Source: Chloroflexi bacterium RBG_16_51_16 (GTDB lineage: Bacteria > Chloroflexota > Anaerolineae > Anaerolineales > Villigracilaceae). Taken from it: a stretch of DNA of 11,371 nucleotides. Shown in pieces: positions 1 to 6,756 of the stretch (the first letter of the stretch is position 1; each line of letters starts with the position of its first letter). Location of the stretch: the NCBI GenBank assembly GCA_001796785.1, contig MGNL01000052.1, positions 1 through 11,371 of the forward strand. The letters run 5' to 3'. Under the pieces are notes generated by a model. The model did not search any database. It was not told the DNA's origin and was given only the letters and a program-made list of their open reading frames with translations. A program made the position numbers and the translations under genes.

Positions 1-1
1 C

Positions 2-1018
2 ATCGCTCCACTCATGACCCCCTGGGTGGGCATGCTGATCGGGTTGATCGTCGGATCGGTGCGGTTTGTGTTCGAGACCTTTATGGCTTTGCTGATCAGC
101 GCCGCGCTGATCTTCCTCATCGGCGGACTGACGGGATTCGCAGCCCGCTTATTTCTTCCGCTTACCTTCGACAGCGCCTTCTTCCACAGTCGGTTGTGGA
201 TTCCCGAACTGGCAGCGCTCGTCCTGGGTGGGATCCTTTTGGTTGTTTCTTTCGTTCGCTCAGAATCAAAACCCTATCTCCCAAGCGTCATCCTCGCCTA
301 CGGCCTTTTTCTGCCGATCAGCGCGGCTGGCTTCGGTCTCGGCTCAGGTGTACCAGGAATTTGGCCGCAGGCTGCGCTGGTAGGTATCGTACATCTCATC
401 CTGGTCAGCGTGATCGGATTGCTGACCTTGTTCGCCCTCAAACTGCGGCCGGATGTGGGCGGGGCGCTTTTCAGCGGAGGCGCGCTGATCCTGATGATCG
501 TGGCGCTGTTCTTTCTGATGATGCCCGGCACTGGAGCAGCCCTGACCCAGGGTGGACCTTTTGCCAATGTTCCAGCCGGAGTAACTGGCACAACCGAATC
601 GGATCTGCCGCTCGAACCCACCACCCTGGAACCAGCCACCTTCACACCCTTCGTGGTGCAGACGTTCACACCGCCGCCTGTCTTCCTCGATGTCACCCTG
701 CCAGCAAGCGAAACCCCCACCATCACGCTGACTTTCGAGCCGATACCCGTGCTGGCGCGAATCGCCGCGCAGCCCGAAGCTGGATTGAATCTGCGGGAAA
801 CACCCAGCGGAAAAGTGATCATCACCCTGGATAACGACGAGGTGGTTGAAGTACTACCTGAAACCCGCGATGTCGACGGGACGATGTGGGCGCACGTCAT
901 CGCCCAGGTGAACGCCAAACCCCGTGAGGGCTGGGTGGTGCAGCTCTACCTCCTCTACGAGACGCCTGGCGGAGACTTCCAGCCCGCACCAACAATTACG
1001 CTAACACCTGCCCCGTAA
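2..1018 (+). CDS. DUF389-like membrane protein with C-terminal SH3b domain (5' partial)
   Basis: This is the 3' part of an integral membrane protein of unknown function. The reading frame is open to the left edge. The first in-frame ATG is at 14, but no ribosome binding site is visible and the codons before it read I-A-P-L, so the visible start 'IAPLMTPWVG' matches an internal motif as I remember it from DUF389 proteins. Counting from the ATG, about five or six hydrophobic segments follow (roughly 5-15, 24-46, 63-81, 88-110, 120-142, 150-170). A Thr/Pro-rich linker spans 172-246. Residues about 247-315 look like a bacterial SH3 domain, with 'GLNLRETPSG' near its start and 'GWVVQLYL' near its end. 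SH3b domains often bind cell-wall or extracytoplasmic ligands, so this tail probably lies outside the membrane. The gene ends 43 bases before the phosphomutase, with no terminator between them, so the two are probably co-transcribed. The DUF389 call is from memory and moderate; the SH3b call is stronger. Confidence 0.75.
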   Translation: MAPLMTPWVGMLIGLIVGSVRFVFETFMALLISAALIFLIGGLTGFAARLFLPLTFDSAFFHSRLWIPELAALVLGGILLVVSFVRSESKPYLPSVILAYGLFLPISAAGFGLGSGVPGIWPQAALVGIVHLILVSVIGLLTLFALKLRPDVGGALFSGGALILMIVALFFLMMPGTGAALTQGGPFANVPAGVTGTTESDLPLEPTTLEPATFTPFVVQTFTPPPVFLDVTLPASETPTITLTFEPIPVLARIAAQPEAGLNLRETPSGKVIITLDNDEVVEVLPETRDVDGTMWAHVIAQVNAKPREGWVVQLYLLYETPGGDFQPAPTITLTPAP

Positions 1019-1061
1019 TTTGGCAGAGAAAAAATCCTGAACTCTCAAACCCGGAGCATGC

Positions 1062-2522
1062 ATGCCCATTCATTTCGGCACGGACGGCTGGCGCGCCGTC
1101 ATATCAGACAGCTTCACCTTTGACAACCTGCGGATCGTAGCCCAGGCGATCGCGGATGCGGTCGCCTCGGAACACTGGCACCGCCTCGGTAATGGGGTCA
1201 AGGCTGTCGATCCTAAAAAGATCGTGATCGGATTCGACACGCGCTTCCTCTCGGATAGGTTTGCAGGTGAAGTCGGCCGGGTGCTGGCTGCCAATGGATT
1301 CAAGGTGCTCATGGCGCAGTCGGATTCACCCACCCCAGCGATCTCGTACGCGGTCAAACACCAGGGAGCGGTTGCAGGTGTGATGATCACCGCCTCTCAT
1401 AACGCACCTAGATATAACGGCATCAAGCTGAAAGGTGCGTTCGGTGGTTCAGCGCTGCCCGAGCAGTGCCGCAGGGTGGAAGTGTACATCAACGATAACG
1501 AAACCCGCGCCCGCGGTCCCAACCTGATGGATTACCGCATGGCGCGCGACTCGGGTCTCATCCAAAAGTTCAACCCGCTGCCGGATTACTTCGATCACCT
1601 GCGCACACTCATCCACACAGACGTTCTGGCGGAAAATCCGCAGCGCTTTGTCGTGGATGCGATGTACGGTTCAGGCCGGGGCGTGATCAAATCCTTCCTG
1701 CAAGGCACGGGCTGTGAGGTGACCGAGATCCGCGGGGAGATGAACCCAGGCTTCGGCGGCGTGCATCCAGAGCCGATCGCCAAGAACCTCGGCGCGCTGG
1801 CCTCGGCGATCAGTTCCGGCATGGGCAGCTTCGGGCTGGCGATGGACGGGGACGCGGACCGCATCGGTGCGATGGACGAACGCGGCAGCTTCGTCGATCC
1901 GCACAGGATCCTGGCCCTGGCACTGAAATACCTGGTTGAAAAACGCGGCTGGACCGGAGCGGTCGTACGCACTGTATCCACGACCCGGATGATCGACCGG
2001 TTGGCCAAACGCTACGGTTTGAAATTGATCGAGACACCCGTTGGCTTTAACCACATCGCTGACCATATGATGAAGGAAGATGTATTGATAGGCGGCGAGG
2101 AATCCGGTGGTATATCTTTTAAGGGTCACATTCCTGAAGGCGACGGGCCGGTCATGGGTCTGCTACTGGCTGAGATCATTGCCGATGCTGGCAAGCCCCT
2201 TACCGGATTGGTTGATGACCTGCTTGCGGAAGTCGGACCGGCTCACTATCAGCGCACTGATCTGCGCCTCAGCCGGCCGGTCGCCAAATCCGAGATGACG
2301 GATTTCCTGGTCAAGCAGACTCCAAAGGAGATCGGCGGGCAGAAAATCCGGGAAATTTCGCAAATGGATGGGATCAAATACATCATGGCGGATGATTCAT
2401 GGCTGCTCATCCGCCCTTCCGGAACGGAACCCGTCCTGCGCGTTTACGCAGAGGGCAGGTCGCCCGAAATATTAAAAGAACTGATTGCATACGGCGAGAA
2501 AATTGCGACGAGTGTGGTTTAG
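1062..2522 (+). CDS. Phosphoglucomutase/phosphomannomutase family protein
   Basis: A complete 486-residue alpha-D-phosphohexomutase, an enzyme family that moves phosphate between C1 and C6 of a hexose through a phosphoserine intermediate and feeds sugar-nucleotide and cell-surface polysaccharide synthesis. All four family signatures are present in order. The substrate-entry start 'FGTDGWRAVI' is at 5-14. The catalytic loop 'TASHNAPRYNG' is at 110-120, with Ser112 as the likely phosphoserine. The magnesium loop 'DGDADR' is at 262-267. The sugar-binding loop 'GGEESGG' is at 344-350, and the phosphate-binding loop 'RPSGTEPVLR' is at 451-460. Length is normal for the family. The ATG at 1062 follows GGAG at 1053-1056 with five bases between. 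GEESGG is the form common in phosphoglucomutase/phosphomannomutase enzymes; whether the substrate is glucose, mannose or glucosamine phosphate cannot be settled here, so no symbol is given. Confidence 0.95.
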   Translation: MPIHFGTDGWRAVISDSFTFDNLRIVAQAIADAVASEHWHRLGNGVKAVDPKKIVIGFDTRFLSDRFAGEVGRVLAANGFKVLMAQSDSPTPAISYAVKHQGAVAGVMITASHNAPRYNGIKLKGAFGGSALPEQCRRVEVYINDNETRARGPNLMDYRMARDSGLIQKFNPLPDYFDHLRTLIHTDVLAENPQRFVVDAMYGSGRGVIKSFLQGTGCEVTEIRGEMNPGFGGVHPEPIAKNLGALASAISSGMGSFGLAMDGDADRIGAMDERGSFVDPHRILALALKYLVEKRGWTGAVVRTVSTTRMIDRLAKRYGLKLIETPVGFNHIADHMMKEDVLIGGEESGGISFKGHIPEGDGPVMGLLLAEIIADAGKPLTGLVDDLLAEVGPAHYQRTDLRLSRPVAKSEMTDFLVKQTPKEIGGQKIREISQMDGIKYIMADDSWLLIRPSGTEPVLRVYAEGRSPEILKELIAYGEKIATSVV

Positions 2523-2550
2523 CCTAAGAGAAATTTACGGATTAAAACGA

Positions 2551-2578
2551 AACGAGCGTGCACTTGAGCACGCTCGTT
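2551..2578. terminator. Bidirectional intrinsic terminator candidate
   Basis: A perfect 11-bp GC-rich inverted repeat, AACGAGCGTGC at 2551-2561 and GCACGCTCGTT at 2568-2578, with a 6-base loop. It lies 28 bases after the phosphomutase stop on the plus strand and 13 bases after the stop of the convergent 173-aa gene on the minus strand. A T-rich stretch follows on the plus strand (2577-2587), and on the minus strand the sequence after the stem reads TCGTTTTAAT. Both tails are imperfect T runs, so termination in both directions is likely but not certain. Confidence 0.8.
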
Positions 2579-2591
2579 CTTATATTTATGC

Positions 2592-3113
2592 TTATCGAAT
2601 CGGCACGGCACGAAGCCTGCGCGCCAGGACCACTACAATGAGCAATGCCAACGCCATGACCACCAGGCCCGGCGCTCCGTATTCATCCGCAAAACCCGTA
2701 CCTGGCAATGCGGTCGTTGTCGCGACGGGGGTCAGTTGGGCGATCGCCGCCTGAGTAAGGGCGGCAGCGACGGTGGCCGTTGCAGGATCCGAGGTCGGAC
2801 TGGCCAGCGGCGTAATGGTTGCCGTGGGTTGAGCCAGAACCGGCGTCGGGCTGAGCGTCGCCGTGGGCTGGACCAAAAATGCCTGAGAGGTGGCGGTCAA
2901 AGCCTGATTGATCAGGTGCGCGTTCTGGGTGGCGGCGACATCGGCAGCCGCAGCCTGCTGCTGGCGCGGCAGGATCAATAACGCATAACCGGCCAGGGCC
3001 GCGATGGAGCACAGGACGATGCCGCCCAGGATCGCAGCAGCGATCAGGAATGTTCGATTGTTGGATTCTTCCGGTGCGCCTGCATCAAAACCGGATTGAT
3101 CACTTTCATACAT
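2592..3113 (-). CDS. Small membrane/surface protein with LPGTG-type C-terminal signal
   Basis: A 173-residue protein of unknown function with clear topology signals. Residues 1-20 are acidic and polar, ending in Arg20. A strong hydrophobic helix spans about 21-48 and looks like a signal anchor. Residues 50-135 are low-complexity Ala/Thr/Pro/Gln with repeated 'QPTAT' and 'SPTP' units, a typical wall or surface linker. The C-terminus reads like a sortase sorting signal: LPGTG at 136-140, a hydrophobic stretch at about 148-163, then an Arg-rich tail (RRLR, 165-168). The expected topology is N-inside, linker outside, C-inside. The ATG at 3113 follows AGGAGGAG at 3122-3129 with eight bases between. 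It is the last gene of the minus-strand run, 109 bases after the 351-aa gene, so it may have its own promoter. No sortase is in the window, so actual cleavage is inference. Confidence 0.8.
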   Translation of the reverse strand: MYESDQSGFDAGAPEESNNRTFLIAAAILGGIVLCSIAALAGYALLILPRQQQAAAADVAATQNAHLINQALTATSQAFLVQPTATLSPTPVLAQPTATITPLASPTSDPATATVAAALTQAAIAQLTPVATTTALPGTGFADEYGAPGLVVMALALLIVVVLARRLRAVPIR

Positions 3114-3222
3114 TCAGCACGCTCCTCCTGGACCGCTGATCCTCGATCATGAGCCGATGACCCGGGTCCGGTTGTTGTCCATGCATAAAATTATCGACGT
3201 AAAAATTCGTTCGCGTAGCATA

Positions 3223-4278
3223 TTATCCCACTACTTCGAGGTTTACGAGGGGCACAATGACCGATTCCCCACCCTCAATTTTGACCACCCCAGCAGGAAC
3301 ACGCAACCCGCCAGGCATAACCGTCAACCCGGGCCGCACCTCAACCAGAGTCCCGATCGAACCCATGGATGGAGCGCGGCGCATGCGTACCTGCTGCCCA
3401 GGACTGAACTCCACAGACTGTGGGGGCTGTTCAAGGTTTCCAGTGAATGGAAGCGGGATGATGATCTCAGGTCTGGCACCTGTATAACGGTCATAAGGCT
3501 GGGCATTCAGGGAAACTTCGCGCTTGGCATTGGTGCTCAATAATTTATAAGCCAGAGCGTTCATGGGCAGCATGCCAAAGCCATCGGTCACCACAATGGG
3601 ATAGCGCATCTCTCGCGCGGTTTGTATCAATTCTTGAGATATGCAGGATAGGATAAGACCTCTAAGCGGGACTGCAGCTGCAGCCTGGAGAGTCTCGGAG
3701 TCCTTAACCAACCCGGTCATCACGATCGAACCGCGCATGCTGGCATCGAGGCGTGCCGCGCTCAGAATGCTGTTGGGTTTATCAGCAAGGTTAATTAGCT
3801 GGCCGCTGTCACTGCGGTTATTACCCCATACTCCCTGGACCAGAGCACCCGTGGCGCGGATCACAGCTCCACGGCCGGGCAGGATATCGATGACGGTTCC
3901 CGGAAAACCTGCGCGTAATTCCAGCTTGTTCATACCCACTTCAAGCAGAACCTGACCACCCCCGACGACAACAACCCTTCCTTCGCGGGGAGTGCGGATG
4001 CGAGGCGGGAACAATCCCCTACCAACTGCGATCACCGAATTGGCGGGCAGGCGGTCGTCGTTCCTGCATGTGATCCTGGCATCGGCTTCTGAGGTAGAGA
4101 TATGAAGGGTCCGGGCAACGTCAAGGAGGATATGTTCGCGAGCCCAGCTTGCTTCAGCAATAATGTCATTTGCATTGACATTTTGATTCAGGCGTGCGTG
4201 GACTGTACCGGCTATCGGCATCGCCCGTTCGCGCACGATGGTCGTCAGGGGAAGGATATGATGGATAGGTGCCTTCAT
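3223..4278 (-). CDS. Beta-rich protein of unknown function coupled to the MutL-type ATPase
   Basis: A 351-residue protein I cannot assign to a named family. There is no signal peptide or clear membrane helix, so it is probably cytoplasmic. Residues about 18-45 (start 'AMPIAGTVHA', then 'NVNANDIIAEA') resemble the beta-turn pattern of barrel-sandwich or lipoyl-like folds. Residues 95-160 form a second Gly/Val-rich beta region with 'GVWGNN' at 149-154. Residues 183-235 alternate beta and alpha in a Rossmann-like way, ending 'VVTDGFGMLP'. Residues 290-351 look like a small beta-barrel, perhaps KOW- or SH3-like. These fold statements are impressions. A GTG at 4287 would give 354 residues, but GGGAGG at 4287-4292 overlaps it and sits eight bases before the ATG at 4278, which is therefore preferred. 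That ATG is one base after the ATPase stop, pointing to translational coupling and a shared function. Confidence 0.85.
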   Translation of the reverse strand: MKAPIHHILPLTTIVRERAMPIAGTVHARLNQNVNANDIIAEASWAREHILLDVARTLHISTSEADARITCRNDDRLPANSVIAVGRGLFPPRIRTPREGRVVVVGGGQVLLEVGMNKLELRAGFPGTVIDILPGRGAVIRATGALVQGVWGNNRSDSGQLINLADKPNSILSAARLDASMRGSIVMTGLVKDSETLQAAAAVPLRGLILSCISQELIQTAREMRYPIVVTDGFGMLPMNALAYKLLSTNAKREVSLNAQPYDRYTGARPEIIIPLPFTGNLEQPPQSVEFSPGQQVRMRRAPSMGSIGTLVEVRPGLTVMPGGLRVPAGVVKIEGGESVIVPLVNLEVVG

Positions 4279-4279
4279 T

Positions 4280-6037
4280 TCAAGCACCTCCCAACGCGAG
4301 CTGCCATTTTTTAATCAGGTCGCGCCGCCGCCCGGGATCGGAAGGCAGATGGATCGGACGGCCGCGCCCATCGAAGACTACACCAAGCGCCCCTCCACTG
4401 ATCTGCAGCGTTCCCGAGCGACCCTGCCCAAACCCAACATCCGCACCACGAAGTGGCTGCAGCATCAAGCGTCCTGTCTGACCGCTCGGCAGCGGCAGGG
4501 TTTGAATGCTGCCGAACTTAATCTCCGCCCGCGCCTCGGTGCCATCTGCATAGATTAAACGCGCTCTGAGGATCGTCGATCCAAAATTGGCGAACACAAC
4601 CGGCGCAATGACCGTTCCGGCACTAAGGAATGCTCCAGATTCCAAGACCTGGACCGGAGCGAGCGGATTCCGCTCGGCGGCTGCACCCAGGAGAGGCAGA
4701 AGGTCGTTTTGATCGAGAATCACGGAAGCAACGCCAACAGGCTGGAGAGCGTCAAGGATGAGCAGGAGGTTCACACCCGGTCGAGTCACATCGCTCAGTG
4801 CACTTCCGCAAGCCAGAATGGGATCGAAAAATGGAAGCAAGCCGGGCTTAAGAACCGGTACGTGAGGCGGGAAGCTTCTCTGGGCGGATTTAACCGACAG
4901 GTTGAGAGCCTGCCGACTGAGTGCATGAATCATAGCTTGATCTTCGCGGGTCGCAGAGACGGTACCTGGATAAAGTGATTTTTGGAGCAAAAAATCCTTG
5001 AGTGAGCCGGGCGAAACCTCTACAGGAGACCAGCGCAGAATTTCTTCTGCGGATGCGAAATTTAGGATGCCAGAAATGTTTTCACCAAGACCAAACTGGG
5101 GATAAACACCGAGGACGGCTTTCTCCTTGAAGCCTGCGGAAATAATCGCGGCTGAAGCGCCAAGATCAACACATAAAATCCCCCTGGAACCGGCGTATAC
5201 CGCACTGAGAAACCGCATCATTCGGCCAAGGGCGTAACCCGTCGGGAGGATGTGACCGTTCGACCAGGTTTCCAGAAGCTCGATTCCTTTATTCTGCTTT
5301 TTACGGATGTCGACAGACAGGCGGGCCAGAATTCGTGCAGCGGGTTCGATATCCTCGGTTTCCAAAGATGGGCGAATGTTGGGACTCAATTGCAGGGAGC
5401 CCACCTGTGAAGAAAGAAGCGATTTCACCTCCGCTTCCATCATGTTGTTACCGGCAAAAAGAACTGCCGGACGTTTTTCGGGCGGCATCAGATAGCTTGC
5501 CAAACCAACCGGTTCAAGCATTTTTTGAATGGAGCGCGTAGCACCTCCATCCGTTCCGCCGGCGATCACCACAAGTTCCGGTTGAATTTTTAATAGATCA
5601 TCGATCCATTGGTCTGCCCTGCGATGGTCATCCAATCCGAAAATGTCGTAGATACGGTTGTAAGAGGTTTCAACCAACCGACGCGCACTCTCCAGCGAGA
5701 CATCCGATAATAAACCGACGATGACACTCGAGACCGGAGGTCCCGCAGAAATGGTCACCACCATGGCGTCAAACCCCGAGCCATCCTCGCGAACAGGGAG
5801 GATGGGATTGCGCAGCCCATCCAGGAACGTGCGGCCGACGACGACAGACAGGTTGGCGATCGCATTCTTCACCCCCAGGCTCGCATCCCGCTCGGGGGCT
5901 TCGAGGGTGGACTCAGCCTGACCGGCTGCGATAAAGCGGTATTCCCCCTCGACAACATCAAAGAGCACCGCGCGGGTGGAAGCCCGGCCTACATCGACAG
6001 CAATGAGGGATTCACCATCCACGAGGGAGACAGGCAT
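4280..6037 (-). CDS. MutL-type (glutamate mutase L-like) ASKHA-fold ATPase
   Basis: A 585-residue cytoplasmic protein of the MutL family, named for the glutamate mutase L (GlmL) protein thought to reactivate the B12 mutase; it is unrelated to DNA mismatch repair MutL. It carries the signs of the actin/Hsp70/sugar-kinase fold. Phosphate loop 1 is 'AVDVGRASTRAVLFD' at 13-27 (Asp15, Gly17, Thr21). A Gly-rich 'VVIAGGTDGG' is at 156-165. Phosphate loop 2 is 'CVDLGAS' at 289-295. An adenosine-type 'ILACGSAL' is at 407-414. The last 100 residues or so are a beta-rich extension. No glutamate mutase, other B12 mutase or cobalamin gene is visible; the neighbours are membrane proteins, so the role here may differ from mutase reactivation. 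The ATG at 6037 lacks a clear ribosome binding site and a GTG five codons later is possible. The gene follows the upstream stop by 43 bases and precedes the next ATG by one base. Confidence 0.85.
   Translation of the reverse strand: MPVSLVDGESLIAVDVGRASTRAVLFDVVEGEYRFIAAGQAESTLEAPERDASLGVKNAIANLSVVVGRTFLDGLRNPILPVREDGSGFDAMVVTISAGPPVSSVIVGLLSDVSLESARRLVETSYNRIYDIFGLDDHRRADQWIDDLLKIQPELVVIAGGTDGGATRSIQKMLEPVGLASYLMPPEKRPAVLFAGNNMMEAEVKSLLSSQVGSLQLSPNIRPSLETEDIEPAARILARLSVDIRKKQNKGIELLETWSNGHILPTGYALGRMMRFLSAVYAGSRGILCVDLGASAAIISAGFKEKAVLGVYPQFGLGENISGILNFASAEEILRWSPVEVSPGSLKDFLLQKSLYPGTVSATREDQAMIHALSRQALNLSVKSAQRSFPPHVPVLKPGLLPFFDPILACGSALSDVTRPGVNLLLILDALQPVGVASVILDQNDLLPLLGAAAERNPLAPVQVLESGAFLSAGTVIAPVVFANFGSTILRARLIYADGTEARAEIKFGSIQTLPLPSGQTGRLMLQPLRGADVGFGQGRSGTLQISGGALGVVFDGRGRPIHLPSDPGRRRDLIKKWQLALGGA
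4287..4292 (-). promoter_or_regulatory. Ribosome binding site that decides the 351-aa start
   Basis: GGGAGG on the minus strand, eight bases before the ATG at 4278. It lies inside the last codons of the MutL-type gene. The alternative GTG start at 4287 overlaps this site and so has no usable spacing. Confidence 0.7.
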
Positions 6038-6080
6038 GGCTACAGAATCGGATCTGAAATTTTGAAGAGTTGGAAAGCGG

Positions 6081-6755
6081 TCATAGAATGAAATTCAGTA
6101 ACGAGGATATACGTTCGATTAAAGCGGTCAGGGCAGCCGAATATACACCGGCATAGATCACACCCAGCGTTACGGCAATGAAAATACTGCCAGCAGCCGC
6201 CAGCCATTCAATCCAGGCGAGTCGTCTGACCGTCCCATCTGATGCGCTGTGCGCTCCGAAGTGGAAGTAAGCGAGGGAGGTGACCGTACCAATCAAGACG
6301 AACGCACCATTCCACAGCAGACCTAACCAGGATGAGCCCTGGCTGAATATCAACCCGGGATCGAAGGTGTTAATCCCAGCCCACAATTGCGGTCCCAGAG
6401 TCCCGAGGATGGCACCACCAACAGCGGAAGCCGCACCAACTCCGACGATAAATGCCATCACAGGCGTTCCCAAGAATCCAAGCCTGGGCCAGATCTTCAT
6501 TAACAAAAATCCACTGGCGAGGAGAGGCGGAAGCAGGGCCATCCTTACCGGGAGTGACCCAAACATCAACGGCTGGACGAGATTGGGCCAAAGGATCTGC
6601 CACCAGGCAAGCGCGCAAATGTATCCTGACGAGACTCCCACAAAGAGATAGGTGGCGATCCGAAAAAGTGGATTATCACCGATGAGATAACTAAAAACAA
6701 ACAAGGAGAGAATAAAACCGACGATTCCCGACATCAGATCAGAGGCAGGATTCAT
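6081..6755 (-). CDS. Six-helix integral membrane protein of unknown function
   Basis: A 224-residue polytopic membrane protein that I do not recognise. Hydrophobic segments lie at about 8-25, 32-56, 70-88, 97-120, 143-164 and 184-206. The loop between the last two helices holds the positive cluster 'TVRRLAW' (about 175-181), which suggests it is cytoplasmic. No catalytic motif stands out. The frame stays open to a TTG at 6821, but the ATG at 6755 is preferred: it starts one base after the stop of the 814-aa gene (TAG-A-ATG) and has GGGGAA ten bases upstream. The tight junction means co-translation with the zinc-ribbon protein, so a role in the same membrane complex is the most economical reading. 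Confidence 0.85.
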   Translation of the reverse strand: MNPASDLMSGIVGFILSLFVFSYLIGDNPLFRIATYLFVGVSSGYICALAWWQILWPNLVQPLMFGSLPVRMALLPPLLASGFLLMKIWPRLGFLGTPVMAFIVGVGAASAVGGAILGTLGPQLWAGINTFDPGLIFSQGSSWLGLLWNGAFVLIGTVTSLAYFHFGAHSASDGTVRRLAWIEWLAAAGSIFIAVTLGVIYAGVYSAALTALIERISSLLNFIL

Positions 6756-6756
6756 T

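Noticed and set aside
298..918. Minus-strand open frame (206 codons) opposite the DUF389/SH3b gene
   Set aside because: It is antisense to a gene with membrane helices and SH3b motifs; its own translation is Ser/Arg/Thr-rich with no recognisable domain.
3159..3168. 10-bp palindrome GACCCGGGTC between the 351-aa and 173-aa genes
   Set aside because: It could be an operator or a weak hairpin, but a single short GC palindrome without a loop, U tract or second copy is not enough to call.
4280..6037. Straight annotation as glutamate mutase reactivating factor, or as mismatch-repair MutL
   Set aside because: No mutase subunit is visible, so the reactivase role is not supported by context. The phosphate loops are ASKHA-type, not the GHKL type of DNA mismatch-repair MutL.
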